Numbered from the stretch's first letter, positions 36,150 to 47,100 are shown. The stretch: 64,000 nt of DNA from CBDBDZ01 sp965204215 (GCA_965204215.1 CBDBDZ010000013.1:682001-746000), one strand, 5' to 3'. Translations and numbers: made by a program. Notes: generated by a model from the letters alone, not told the origin.

Positions 36150-37352
36150 TTAACTTTTGGCCAATCCCAGGCAATGTTCGCCAATAATATTAGCCTGAAT
36201 TTGGCTAGTACCACCGCCAATGGTGGTGCTGAAATTATTCATGTAAGCACGTTGCCAAAACCCTCTATCAATAGCTGTTTCATCGTTAACATAGAGTGAG
36301 CCCTTTGCACCTTGAAGTTTGATTGCAAGTTTGCGCATTTTTCTGGCTAGTTCGGTGTAAGATAGCTTGCTGGAAAGAGCCAGGGAAAAGGGGTAGTCGC
36401 CAGTTAACTCTGGAATATTTTGCCGTGCTTTACTTAGTTTTTGTGCCTGTTCTTCAATACGCAGTTGAATTAATTCATCGCGAATACAAGGGTCGTCTAA
36501 TACGGGTTTTCCATCGCGTTGAATAGAGCTTCCCATCTTAAAGATATCATCGGTGGTTGTGTGAGTAATGTTGATACCACCTGCAGAACCTGCCTCTGCA
36601 CCACGCTCGTACTGTAAGGTTTTCATTGCAACTTTCCAACCTTGCCCTTCTGCGCCCATTATGCAGTCGGCGGATATTTGGGCATTGTTAAAAAAAGTTT
36701 CAGTAAAGCCGTATTCACCTGTTAATTTTTGAATAGGGTTGGTGGTAACACCTCCAATTTTCATTGGAGCCAGGAAAAAAGAAAGTCCGGCGTAGCGGCT
36801 TTTGGCATCGGGGTTGGTGCGAGCCAGTAGTATCATATAATCGGCAAAATTACCCAAGGTCGTCCAAATTTTACTGCCGTTGATAATATAGCTATCACCA
36901 TCGCGCACAGCTTTCGTTTGGACACTACCCAGGTCAGAGCCGTGATTAGGTTCAGAAAAGCCTTGGCACCAGATATCTTCAGCATTCAATATTCGCTTTA
37001 AGTAACGCTCCTTGGCTTCAGTAGTTCCTATGTCCAGAATTAAAGGTCCAGCCCAACCAGTACCGATGGTGTTGAATATAATGGGGGTACGATGCCTGGT
37101 CATTTCACTGTCGGCAATGATTTGATAAATGGGCTCAACACCTAAACCGCCGTATTCTTTAGGCCATGCCATGCCCAGGTAACCAGCCTGCCAGACTTTG
37201 AATTGCCATTCGCGCAAGAAGTCTAATTGTTGTTCGCTGCCAACCTCCATAAAGGTTTGCGGCAGAAGAAAGCCAGGGTCTTTGGGAACATTGTCAGTTA
37301 TCCAACTGGATACTTGCTGGCGAAACTCATTGAGCTGTTTATTATCAATCAT
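36150..37352 (-). CDS. Acyl-CoA dehydrogenase
   Basis: A 400-aa acyl-CoA dehydrogenase. The substrate/FAD motif WCQGFSEPNHGSDLGSVQT, the later GYGF-like block TGEYGFTETFFNNA and the C-terminal TIGGGTSQIQANIIGE are all present. Overlaps the stop of the iron alcohol dehydrogenase gene by 4 bp, showing translational coupling, and is followed after 15 bp by another ACAD gene. The pair resembles FadE-type genes used for branched or cyclic acyl-CoAs such as steroid side chains, a possibility rather than a conclusion. Confidence 0.9.
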   Translation of the reverse strand: MIDNKQLNEFRQQVSSWITDNVPKDPGFLLPQTFMEVGSEQQLDFLREWQFKVWQAGYLGMAWPKEYGGLGVEPIYQIIADSEMTRHRTPIIFNTIGTGWAGPLILDIGTTEAKERYLKRILNAEDIWCQGFSEPNHGSDLGSVQTKAVRDGDSYIINGSKIWTTLGNFADYMILLARTNPDAKSRYAGLSFFLAPMKIGGVTTNPIQKLTGEYGFTETFFNNAQISADCIMGAEGQGWKVAMKTLQYERGAEAGSAGGINITHTTTDDIFKMGSSIQRDGKPVLDDPCIRDELIQLRIEEQAQKLSKARQNIPELTGDYPFSLALSSKLSYTELARKMRKLAIKLQGAKGSLYVNDETAIDRGFWQRAYMNNFSTTIGGGTSQIQANIIGEHCLGLAKS

Positions 37353-38518
37353 AATATTTGTTGATAGATGTTAGAGATAGCGTCGTTATCCAGTATAACC
37401 GGGTTGTTAATTAACAAGCGTTGTTGCAATAAGGCGGATTCGGTTAAGTGTTCAATATCTGTTGCGCCAATATCAAATTGGCTCAATTTGGTTTTAATGT
37501 TAAAACGAGTGCTTAATTGTTCAAAATAGTTAGCCATTGCGCTGGAAGCTTTGGTTGATGGTCTAATGTTTAAGCAAGGCAATAATTGCGAATATTGTAA
37601 CTCTGCACTGCTGCTATGTCTGCCGTTATAGCGCAGTACCGCAGGTAATACCAGCGCATTGCTGAGACCGTGAGGAATATGATAAATGCCTCCTAAAGGA
37701 TAGGCTAAAGCGTGAATGCCGCCTACAGGGGAATTGGCAAAGGCTTGACCCGCCATCATCGCCCCTAACAACATTTGTTGGCGTGCTTCGACATGACTTC
37801 CGTCTTCTACAGCACTGATAATATTGGACGATAATAAACACAAACTCTGCATTGCCAGCATGTCTGATATCGGGTTTTTTAATCGCAAACTGGTATATGC
37901 TTCAATGGCATGTACCATTGCATCAATTCCGGTATAGGCTGTGGTATTGGGTGGAAGGCTTAGTGTTAATAAGGGGTCGAGCAATATAACATCCGCCAAA
38001 AGAGTGCGGCTGACAATGCCTGATTTAGTAGTTTTGCCTGTAGTGATAATGGCAACCATAGTGGCTTCTGAACCTGTGCCAGCGGTGGTTGGAATTTGGA
38101 TAAGTGGCAGGCGTTTGCAGTTGATGTTGTCGACGCCATAACTGGCTTGTAGCTGTTGTTGCACGGGTATATCGGAGCAGTTGGCAAACACGGCTGCCAA
38201 CTTGGCGACATCCATTGGGCTACCCCCGCCAAAGCCTATGACTACATCGCACTGGTTGTTAATGCAACTTTGGGTGGCGTTAATAACAGTAGTATCGGAT
38301 GGGTCTTGTTCTACATCAGTAAATAGAGTGTATGCAATATTAGCTTGCTCTAACAGAGAGGTAAGCGGTTCAATAATACCTAATTGTGCTAAGTCATTAT
38401 CACTGACAATAAATACTGACCGAAAGGCTTGCTTGTTAATGTGTTCAGTAAGTCGTTCAATGCAACCTGATGCAACAATGATATCGGGTACGGTTGAAAA
38501 ATGATACGATTGCGGCAT
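37349..38518 (-). CDS. Iron-containing alcohol dehydrogenase
   Basis: A 389-aa Fe-ADH family enzyme. The NAD-binding motif GGGSPMDVAK is at 97-106. The metal-binding histidines are in VHAIEAYTS, GGIHALAYPLGG and YHIPHGLSNAL. It oxidises an alcohol or reduces an aldehyde with NAD(P). Third gene of a five-gene operon, 8 bp after the SDR gene and overlapping the next ACAD gene. The pairing with an SDR and three ACADs suggests stepwise oxidation of an alcohol-bearing carbon skeleton to acyl-CoA. Confidence 0.9.
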   Translation of the reverse strand: MPQSYHFSTVPDIIVASGCIERLTEHINKQAFRSVFIVSDNDLAQLGIIEPLTSLLEQANIAYTLFTDVEQDPSDTTVINATQSCINNQCDVVIGFGGGSPMDVAKLAAVFANCSDIPVQQQLQASYGVDNINCKRLPLIQIPTTAGTGSEATMVAIITTGKTTKSGIVSRTLLADVILLDPLLTLSLPPNTTAYTGIDAMVHAIEAYTSLRLKNPISDMLAMQSLCLLSSNIISAVEDGSHVEARQQMLLGAMMAGQAFANSPVGGIHALAYPLGGIYHIPHGLSNALVLPAVLRYNGRHSSSAELQYSQLLPCLNIRPSTKASSAMANYFEQLSTRFNIKTKLSQFDIGATDIEHLTESALLQQRLLINNPVILDNDAISNIYQQIL

Positions 38519-38526
38519 AATCTGGG

Positions 38527-39345
38527 CTAGCGTTTACGAAGTGCGCTTGCTATATCAAAGTTTGCATCAATTTCCTGGTAAATTTGTTGTTTGTATTGGC
38601 GCATAGAATTAACCCAGGATTGATTGTCGTCGTATTGGAATTGCATATGCTGTGCGGTTTCGGGGTGGGTGTAAATTAAAAACTGCTCTGCTTCTACAGC
38701 ATCGGCTATTGTGCTGGCTGCTTGTTCTGGGCTGATAACACCTTGATAGTTTTCAATACTGTCGCCCTTAGGGATACCTACCAGTGGCGTATCAACGTAC
38801 ATAGGGCAGACTAAAGAAACACCGATGCCATCATCGGCATGAGTTAAAGCCAATGACTTGGCAAAGCCACATGCAGCATGTTTTGATGCCGTATAGGCAC
38901 TGTCGCCAATTTGACAAAGCAGCCCAGCGGCTGAGGCAATTTGAATAAGATAGCCGCTGCCGCGTTGAATCATTTTTGGGAGTAGGGCGCGTGCGGCATA
39001 GACATGCGACATCAGGTGAATATCAAGCTGTAGTTGCCAGACATCGTTAGGAGCTGATGCAGCGGTTTTACCTTCACCTCGGCCTAAACCAGCATTGGAG
39101 CAAAAACAGTCAATCTCTCCCCACTGTTGTTCGACATTATCAATCAGTTGCTGAATGCTGGTTTCATTGGTGACGTCGCAGTGAAAGAATAATCCATTTA
39201 GCGATTGAGCAACTTGTTGTCCTTGTTCACTGTTGACATCGGCAATAGCAATACGTGCGCCACGGCGTGAAAATTCTTCTGCCATGGTTTTGCCTATGCC
39301 GCTGGCTCCTCCAGTGATAACGGTAATTTTGCTGTTAAAGTTCAT
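38527..39345 (-). CDS. Short-chain dehydrogenase/reductase
   Basis: A 272-aa classical SDR. The cofactor loop TGGASGIG is at 11-18, NAG at 84-86, and the catalytic triad Ser138, Tyr151 and Lys155 (YTASK) is intact. Asp37 after the second strand points to NAD rather than NADP. Second gene of the operon, 22 bp after the first ACAD gene. Substrate unknown, likely a hydroxyacyl-CoA or alcohol intermediate. Confidence 0.92.
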   Translation of the reverse strand: MNFNSKITVITGGASGIGKTMAEEFSRRGARIAIADVNSEQGQQVAQSLNGLFFHCDVTNETSIQQLIDNVEQQWGEIDCFCSNAGLGRGEGKTAASAPNDVWQLQLDIHLMSHVYAARALLPKMIQRGSGYLIQIASAAGLLCQIGDSAYTASKHAACGFAKSLALTHADDGIGVSLVCPMYVDTPLVGIPKGDSIENYQGVISPEQAASTIADAVEAEQFLIYTHPETAQHMQFQYDDNQSWVNSMRQYKQQIYQEIDANFDIASALRKR

Positions 39346-39367
39346 GCTGTTAAGAGATTAATGGTTA

Positions 39368-40549
39368 TTAAATGCCAAATTGCCTGGTGGCTAAATCGCG
39401 CATAATTTCTTCTGAACCGCCACCAATAGCATTGACTCGTACTTCGCGATAAATTCGTTCCACTTTATTGCCTCGAAAAAAGCCAGCACCGCCAAAAATT
39501 TGCATGGCTTCGCGTGCGCAAAACTCCAGGGTTTGGCTGCATTGCACCTTAAGTAGTGCTAAATCGCCAGGGTTTAATTGATTGTTTTGTATTTGTAGTG
39601 CTATGGATTGGATATAGCTTTGGCAAGCATTGATATGGCGTTTCATTTCAGCAATTTTATGTCGAATGACCTGGTGTTTAATTAAAGCTTTACCAAATGT
39701 AGTGCGCTCTATTGCCCAGTTAACAGCCTCTTCCAGACATACTCTGGCGGCGCCTTCCATACCTGTACACATTGCCATACGCTCGGAGTTGAAGTTATGC
39801 ATAATCACACTAAAGCCACCATTTTCGATACCAATTAAATTTTCAACGGGGACTTTAACATTGTCAAAATATAATGTTGCAGTATCTGACGCCCACCAAC
39901 CTTGTTTTTCACTCAGTTGGGTGCGGCTAAACCCTTCGCTGTCGGTGGGAATAAGCAATACAGAAATGCCGGCGGCATCGTTTTCATTGGTACGAACGGC
40001 GGTGGTAACAAAGTTTGCACGCATACCACCAGTAATATAAGTTTTACTGCCGTTGACAATATAGTGTTCGCCATGGCGTACAGCATTGGTTTTAATACGC
40101 GCAACATCGGAGCCTGCATCGGGTTCAGTGATAGCTAGTGAAATATGTTTTTCGCCATTGATAACGGCAGGAGCTACCATTTCTTTTACACTGTCGGTAG
40201 CAAAATTGATAACAGGGGGTAAACTAATATTGTGAACCATTAGCGATACACCAACGCCACCTACTGCCATTCTGCCTAGTTCTTCATTAAGAATATTGTG
40301 ATACCATATATCAATACCTTCTTGCCAACCACCATAGGCTTCAGGATAACCAAGTCCAATTAAACCGACTTTGGCAGCTTTAGGCCAAAGCGTATCGGGT
40401 ATCGTGCCTGCTTCATCCCATTGGTGGGCATAGGGAATAACTTCTTTATCAATAAATGCTCTTAAGCTTTTTCGCCAGGCTTCGTGCTGCTCTGTTAAAT
40501 GTGGGTTGGGTAAGCGTGCTGAATCAAAATCAAGTAAATGGTGTGGCAT
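39368..40549 (-). CDS. Acyl-CoA dehydrogenase (first gene of operon)
   Basis: A 393-aa acyl-CoA dehydrogenase close to the standard form: SLAITEPDAGSDVARIKT, YIVNGSKTYITGG, ERTTFGKALIKHQVIRHKIAEM-type FAD block, QIFGGAGFFRGNKVERIYR and the end motif GGGSEEIMRDLATRQ. First gene of the minus-strand operon that continues through the SDR, Fe-ADH and two more ACADs. The promoter must lie in the 60 bp between its start and the family A element at 40613-40786. Confidence 0.92.
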   Translation of the reverse strand: MPHHLLDFDSARLPNPHLTEQHEAWRKSLRAFIDKEVIPYAHQWDEAGTIPDTLWPKAAKVGLIGLGYPEAYGGWQEGIDIWYHNILNEELGRMAVGGVGVSLMVHNISLPPVINFATDSVKEMVAPAVINGEKHISLAITEPDAGSDVARIKTNAVRHGEHYIVNGSKTYITGGMRANFVTTAVRTNENDAAGISVLLIPTDSEGFSRTQLSEKQGWWASDTATLYFDNVKVPVENLIGIENGGFSVIMHNFNSERMAMCTGMEGAARVCLEEAVNWAIERTTFGKALIKHQVIRHKIAEMKRHINACQSYIQSIALQIQNNQLNPGDLALLKVQCSQTLEFCAREAMQIFGGAGFFRGNKVERIYREVRVNAIGGGSEEIMRDLATRQFGI

Positions 40550-40612
40550 GGTAATTGAAATTTAGAAAAAATTCATTGTAGCAGTAAACGATTCTAAGGA
40601 GAATTTTTTAAA

Positions 40613-40786
40613 CCCGGATTCTACATTAGAAATTGTAACGAAGACAAAAATGGCAATAAAAACAGTAGCTCGCGCAAGAAAAATAAGCGGAAACATAGCA
40701 GGGCTATGGTGAGCATTATTTTTCGAGCAAGCTGATGTTTTTTAAGGAATTTTTGGATGTAGTAGGTTTCTAATGCAGAATACGGG
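40613..40786. mobile_element. 174-bp miniature inverted-repeat element, family A
   Basis: From CCCGGATTCTACATTAG to CTAATGCAGAATACGGG, flanked by the direct repeat TTAAA (40608-40612 and 40787-40791). Same length and orientation as the 28600 copy but with more changes, so older. Its right end supplies the stop codon and the last residues (RILH) of the alpha/beta hydrolase gene. Confidence 0.9.
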
Positions 40787-41681
40787 TTAAAATTAATTGT
40801 TTAAATTTAGGTGCTAAAATTTGCGGTAAGGTATGCCCCAAACCTTCTATCATTTCTAATTTTGCATTGGGTATTATTTCTGCTAGTTCAATAGCCCCTT
40901 GTGGTTTGACCAGATTATCCTCTGTACCGTGAATAATCTGTGTATTGATTGAAAGTTTTTGTAAAGCATTCACTCTTGATTCAGCAGCAGCGACAGCCAG
41001 AATATGGCGCAACAGACCATCTTTTGTCATGCCTTGTGCTAACAGTCTATTAACAACTTCAGTAAGTTCTGTGTCACTCATTAAGTATTGGCTGCCAGCT
41101 AGTGTTTGCAATACATTAGACATATAGTCAAATGCGTGATCGGTGCCCTGAATTTGCGGTTTGGCAAGTAATTGTTTAGAGATGTTTTTATCTGGAAGCG
41201 GTAACTTTGGGTTGCCGCTGTTGGTGCCAATTAAGGTTAAGCTGCTGGCTAATTCTGGATGCTCAATAGCAATAACTTGTGCAATCATTCCACCCATTGA
41301 AAAACCTACTAAATGGGCGGTATCAATATTTAAGTAATTTAACAAGCTCACAGCGTCACAGGCCAAGTCTTTAAGACTATAGGGCGGTTTTGGAGAAAAC
41401 CCGAGTTGTTTCCTTAATAAAAACCAAACCACATTAGGTGTTTTGCCTTGATATAACATGGACTTTCCAACATCGCGATTATCAAAGATTATGACTCGAT
41501 AACCAGCATCAGCCAATTCATGAACTAAATTTGTTGGCCAAAGCCTGCATGAAGAACCGACTCCTTGAATCATTAGTATGGCTGGATTTGATTCTTCGCC
41601 GTAGCTTTCGTAATAGATGTCGTATTGATTAACTGAAATAATACTCATAGAACTTTGGATAAATTGGTTATACGTTGACAT
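40770..41681 (-). CDS. Alpha/beta hydrolase
   Basis: A 303-aa cytoplasmic hydrolase. The oxyanion motif MIQGVGSSC (37-45), IFDNRDVGKS (65-74), nucleophile elbow GFSMGG with Ser128, acid IHGTEDNLVKP and catalytic histidine EGLGHTLP form a full triad. Resembles 3-oxoadipate enol-lactonase/non-haem peroxidase-like members; substrate unknown. The start at 41681 has an AGGG sequence at suitable spacing; Met12 (41648) is the alternative. The stop codon and the last few residues are supplied by the terminal repeat of the miniature element, so the natural C-terminus was changed, probably without loss of the catalytic core. Confidence 0.82.
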   Translation of the reverse strand: MSTYNQFIQSSMSIISVNQYDIYYESYGEESNPAILMIQGVGSSCRLWPTNLVHELADAGYRVIIFDNRDVGKSMLYQGKTPNVVWFLLRKQLGFSPKPPYSLKDLACDAVSLLNYLNIDTAHLVGFSMGGMIAQVIAIEHPELASSLTLIGTNSGNPKLPLPDKNISKQLLAKPQIQGTDHAFDYMSNVLQTLAGSQYLMSDTELTEVVNRLLAQGMTKDGLLRHILAVAAAESRVNALQKLSINTQIIHGTEDNLVKPQGAIELAEIIPNAKLEMIEGLGHTLPQILAPKFKQLILTRILH

Positions 41682-41804
41682 GGATTCTACCCTGAATTAT
41701 CGGACATTTTGAAAAAGAGTGATAATGCTTAGGTAATAAACGTACAATTTTTAAAAATCGCTCCAGAATTTGGTAATTGATCAGTTAACTACATGATTTA
41801 CCCC

Positions 41805-41880
41805 ATCACCATTTTTCGATTTTTTGAAAAAAATCTCGATAAGCCTCTGGCATAAGTGTTTCTTGGCGCCCTTTATCAGC
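41805..41880 (-). other. Orphan C-terminal coding fragment
   Basis: A short frame ends in LMPEAYRDFFQKIEKW and a stop at 41805. It looks like the tail of a real protein whose body was lost at the junction with the duplicated lipoprotein locus near 41880. The protein is not recognised. The region 41682-41804 holds nothing I can identify. Confidence 0.3.
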
Positions 41881-41906
41881 TTACAGTATCTTGCAAGTTT
41901 GGTAAA

Positions 41907-42046
41907 TTACTGAGAAGCAATAGCACGTTCACCTGTGGCTAAATCCACCACAAAGACAACATCCAAGCCAGCATCAATAGCCAATAGCCGATTGTTGTTG
42001 CTATCTAATATAATATCCTGAAGACTAACAAAGTCTGTGCCAGACT
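41907..42046 (-). pseudogene. 3' fragment of a fourth giant lipoprotein gene
   Basis: Encodes the last propeller blade and end of a protein like the three lipoproteins (VVFVVDLATGERAIAS then Q and a stop), with several differences from the others. It breaks off at GTGCCAGAC and joins directly to the UPF0145-like relic that in the other units lies about 50 bp or more from the lipoprotein start. A remnant of an additional, older unit of the tandem locus after an internal deletion. Confidence 0.8.
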
Positions 42047-42206
42047 ACGCTACCTGTGACTACTCCAATTATCTCTATTATTTCTTTACCTGGGATGGTT
42101 TCTGAGGTTGTATATATCATATCCAAAAGTACATAATTTTTATTAAACGGCGCAGTTTTACTGCCCCCATTATTCAATCTATAATTCAATCTAATCTATT
42201 GTTAAT
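42047..42206 (-). pseudogene. UPF0145/YbjQ-like gene fragment, unit 0
   Basis: The minus-strand peptide includes MIYTTSETIPGKEIIEIIGV-type sequence (one or two changes), matching the N-terminus of YbjQ/UPF0145 proteins. Copies lie at 49946-50060 and 56005-56125. Here the IS4 relic present in the other units is absent, and the junction reads TTAATGTAATG. Confidence 0.6.
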
Positions 42207-42432
42207 GTAATGTTTTCAACACGTCTTTATCTGTAGAACTGTTGCCTCTTTCACCAAACCCCAATGATATGCCTCCTCTAGTGTACAGGTTCAGAATATG
42301 AATTTGACTGGCTTCAGGCTTGAAAATAATATAGTTAACAATACTTCATAAGGTCACAATTGACCAATTACCCGCAAAACGGATTATTTTATATTTTGTT
42401 ATCGGCTTACAGCATCTTGCAAGTTTGGTAAA
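42207..42432. repeat. Conserved 3' flank of lipoprotein gene 1
   Basis: About 220 bp from TGTTTTCAACACGTC to the lipoprotein stop codon, nearly identical at 50616-50837 and 56678-56899. No gene seen. It marks the unit boundary of the segmental duplication and would contain the lipoprotein transcript end. Confidence 0.8.
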
Positions 42433-44150
42433 TTACCGAGAAGCAATAGCACGTTCACCTGTGGCTAAATCCACCACAAAGACAACATTCAAGCCAGAAT
42501 CAGCAACCAGCACCCGATTGTTGTTGCTATCTAATACAATACTCCGAGGAGTATTAAAGTTCATACCAGAGCCTGTACTATCATTTGAAATTACAGCGCG
42601 ATTGCCTGTAGCTAAATCCACCGCAACGATAGCATCCAAGGTTATATCAGTGACCAGTACTCGATTGTTATTGCTATCTAATACAATATCTTGAGGATTG
42701 AAAAAGTTTGTGCCAGAACCTGTACTGCTATCTGAAATCACGGTGCGGTCCCCTGTGGACAAATCCACCGCAAAAATGCCATTATTTATTGCACCTGCAT
42801 CATCAACAGCGACTACCCGATTGTTGTTGCTATCTAATACAATACCCTGAAGATTAACAAAGTTTGTGCCAGAGCCTGTACCGCTATCTGAAATTACAGT
42901 ACGATTGCCTGTAGCTAAATCCACCGCAACGATAGCATTTAGACCTGAATCAGCAACCAGTACTCGATTGTTATTGCTATCTAATACAATATCTTGAGGA
43001 TCACTAAAGTTTATGCCAGAGCCTGTACTATTATTTGAAATTACAGTGCGATTACCTGTGGCTAAATCTACCGCAACGATAGCATCTAGAGCTGAATCAG
43101 CAACCAGCGCCCGATTGTTGTTGCTATCTAATACAATACTCTGAGGATCATTAAAGTTTGTGCCAGAGCCTGTACTAAAATTTGAAATTACAGTGCGATT
43201 GCCTGTAGCTAAATCCACCGCAGCAATGGTATCTATAGTTATATCAGTGACCAGTGCCCGATTGTTGTTGCTATCTAATACAATACCCTGAAGATTAACA
43301 AAGTTTGTGCCAGAGCCTGTACTGCTATCTAAAATCGTAGTGCGATTACCTGTGGTGAAATCCACTGCAAGGATAGCATTCAAACTAATATCAATAACCA
43401 GCGCCCGATTGTTGCTACTATCTGATACAACATTCCGAGGAGAAACAAAGTTTACGCCAGAGCCTGTACTAAAATTTGAAATCACAGTACGATTGCCTGT
43501 GGCTAAATCCACCGTAACGACAGCACCTAGACTTGCATCAGTAACCACTACTTGATTGTTGCTGCTATCTAATGCAATAAACTGAAGACTAAAAAAGTTT
43601 GTGCCAGAACCTGTAACGCTATCTGTAATCACAGTGCGATCGCCTGTGGTTAAATCCACCGCAATAACGGCATTTAGACCTGAATCAGTAACCAGCACCC
43701 GATTGTTGTTGCTATCAAGTACAATATCTTGAAGATTGTCAAAGTTTGTGCCAGAGCCTGTACTGCTATCTGAAATCACAGTACGATTGCCTGTGGTTAA
43801 ATCCACTGCAACAATGGCATCTAAACTTAAATCACTAACCAGAACTCGATTGTTGTCACTATCTAATGCAATACTGGAAAGGGAGGAAAGGTTTGTACCA
43901 GAGCCTGTACTGCTATCTGAAACCACAGTGCGATTACCTGTGACCAAATCTACTGCAATGACAGCAGACAATCCTGAATCAGCAACCAAAACCCGATTGT
44001 TGCCGCTATCTAATGCAAGACTTCTGGGGAAAGAAAAGTTTATGCCAGAGCCTGTAACGCTATCTGAAATCACAGTGCCATTACCTGTGGTTAAATCCAC
44101 CGCAACGATAGCATTTTGAAATGAATCAGCAACCAGTAGCCGATTGTTGG
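42433..44150 (-). repeat. 141-bp propeller-blade repeats, gene 1
   Basis: Twelve tandem copies of about 141 bp encoding the blades, more divergent from each other than the 573-bp repeats are. Individual blades match the blade in the same position in genes 2 and 3 better than neighbouring blades, so the propeller was built before the locus was triplicated. A few blades (positions 2, 6 and 7) are swapped between genes. Confidence 0.85.
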
Positions 44151-47100
44151 TGCTATCTAACACCATGTCTGCCGCAACTCCCAATATAAGTGCATTATTC
44201 AGCAATTGAATTACTGACTCTGTAGTTAATCCATCGCTAACACCTACTGTGAGGGTATTAAAACCTGTACTTACTGGCACTCTTGCTGACCAACGACTAT
44301 TTCCATCACTTAATTGCGCTTCGATGCTATTAACCATTACTGAATCAATATCTGTTGTTGATACATCATCATCTTCATCATCAAATAAATTCCCTGTCAC
44401 AGTAGTTTGAGTCACTTCGCCACCCAGATTGGCATTAGGCGTTGGATAGCTTACGGCCAAGCGTAGTTGTGACTCATCGGTTACTGTAACAGTAATCGCC
44501 AGAGTTGAACTGTCCATACCATCAGTTGCACTGACTGTAACCGAGTAATCATTATCTGTATCCGAATCCGTTGGGTTTTCAAAATCAGGAGCAGAATTAA
44601 AAGCAAGTACCGCATTGTTGAGGGTAAATGAATTTGAGTCTGACCCGCCTGTTATCGAAAACGTAATCGTATCGTTGTCTACATCGGTAGCGGTTAGCGT
44701 AACCACTGCCGAGGTACTGTTTTCAGCAAAAAAAACGCTCGAACTGGAAGAAAACTCAGGAGCATCATTAGTATCGGTAACAGTAACAGTAATCGCCAGA
44801 GTTGAACTGTCCATACCATCAGTTGCACTGACTATAATTGAGTAATTATTATCTGCATTCGAATCCGTTGGGTTTTCAAAATCAGGAGCAGAATTAAAAG
44901 CAAGTACCGCATTGTTGAGGGTAAATGAATTGGAGTCTGACCCGCCTGTTATCGAAAACGTAATCGTATCGTTTTCTACATCGGTAGCGGTTAGCGTAAC
45001 CACTGCCGAGGTACTGTTTTCAGCAAAAAAAACGCTCGAACTGGAAGAAAACCCAGGAGCATCATTATCAGGTGTAACAGTAATGTCGTACCTCGCTACT
45101 CTTGACACTGCCTCTTCACTATCAGTTGCTGTAAACTCAATAAAATCACTGCCATTAAAATTGCTATTGGGACTGTACACACGTGAAGCTCCCGTACCCG
45201 TTAAAGTGCCATTACCCGGCTGTGTCACAATTTGATAGCTGGCAATCGTAGTATCGGTGTCGGTTGCTATAAGCATAATGTTTAAGGTATTGTCTTCCTC
45301 AACGCTGAAAGATCTATCCAGTGCTTCTGGTGCCTGATTCGCTGCATCGGTTACTGTAACAGTAATCGCCAGAGTTGAACTGTCCATACCATCAGTTGCA
45401 CTGACGATAACCGAGTAATCATTATCTGCACCCGAATCCGTCGGGTTTTCAAAATCAGGAGCAGAATTAAAAGCAAGTACCGCATTGTTGAGGGTAAATG
45501 AATTGGAGTCTGACCCGCCTGTTATCGAAAACGTAAACGTATCGTTTTCTACATCGGTAGCGGTTAGCGTAACCACTGCCGAGGTACTGTTTTCAACAAA
45601 AAAAACGGTTGAACTGGAAGAAAACCCAGGAGCATCATTAACAGCTGTAACAGTAATGTCGTACCTCGCTACTCTTGACACTGCCTCATTATTATCAGTT
45701 GCTGTAAACTCAATAAAATCACTGCCATTAAAATTGCTATTGGGACTGTACACACGTGAAGCTCCTGTACCCGTTAAAGTGCCATTACCCGGCGGTGTCA
45801 CAATTTGATAGCTGGCAATCGTAGCATCGGGGGCGATTGCTATAAGCATAATGTTTAAGGTATTGTCTTCCTCAACGCTGAAAGATCTATCCAGTGCTTC
45901 TGGTGCCTGATTCGCTACATCGGTTACTGTAACAGTAATCGCCAGAGTTGAACTGTCCATACCATCAGTTGCACTGACTGTAACCGAGTAATCATTATCT
46001 GCACCCGAATCCGTCGGGTTTTCAAAATCAGGAGCAGAATTAAAAGCAAGTACCGCATTGTTGAGGGTAAATGAATTGGAGTCTGACCCACCTGTTATCG
46101 AAAACGTAATCGTATCGTTGTCTACATCGGTAGCGGTTAGCGTAACCACTGCCGAGGTATTGTTTTCAGCAAAAAAAACGGTTGAACTGGAAGAAAACCC
46201 AGGAGCATCATTAACAGCTGTAACAGTAATGTCGTACCTCGCTACTCTTGACACTGCCTCTTCACTATCAGTTGCTGTAAACTCAATAAAATCACTGCCA
46301 TTAAAATTGCTATTGGGACTGTACACACGTGAAGCTCCTGTACCCGTTAAAGTACCATTCCCCGGCTGTGTCACAATTTGATAGCTGGCAATCGTAGTAT
46401 CGGTGTCGGTTGCTATAAGCATAATGTTTAAGGTATTGTCTTCCTCAACGCTGAAAGAGCTATCCAGTGCTTCTGGTGCCTGATTCGCTGCATCGGTTAC
46501 TGTAACAGTAATCGCCAGAGTTGAACTGTCCATACTATCAGTTGCACTGACTATCACTGAGTAATTATTATCTGCACCCGAATCCGTTGGGTTTTCAAAA
46601 TCAGGAGCAGAATTAAAAGCAAGTACCGCATTGTTGAGGGTAAATGAATTGGAGTCTGACCCGCCTGTTATCGAAAACGTAATCGTATCGTTTTCTACAT
46701 CGGTAGCGGTTAGCGTAACCACTGCCGAGGTACTGTTTTCAACAAAAAAAACGGTTGAACTGGAAGAAAACCCAGGAGCATCATTAACAGCTGTAACAGT
46801 AATGTCGTACCTCGCTACTCTTGACACTGCCCCTTCACTATCAGTTGCTGTAAACTCAATAAAATCACTGCCATTAAAATTGCTATTGGGACTGTACAGA
46901 CGTGAAGCTCCCGTACCCGTTAAAGTGCCATTACCCGGCTGTGTCACAATTTGATAGCTGGCAATCGTAGTATCGGCGGCGATTGCTATAAGCATAATGT
47001 TTAAGGTATTGTCTTCCTCAACGCTGAAAGAGCTATCCAGTGCTATTGGTGGCTGATTCGCTGCATCGGTTACTGTAACAGTAATCGCCAGAGTTGAACT

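Noticed and set aside
38507..38524. GCATAATCTGGG at the start of the Fe-ADH gene as another family A end
   Set aside because: Only about 12 bp match, with no partner end or duplication, so chance similarity is likely.
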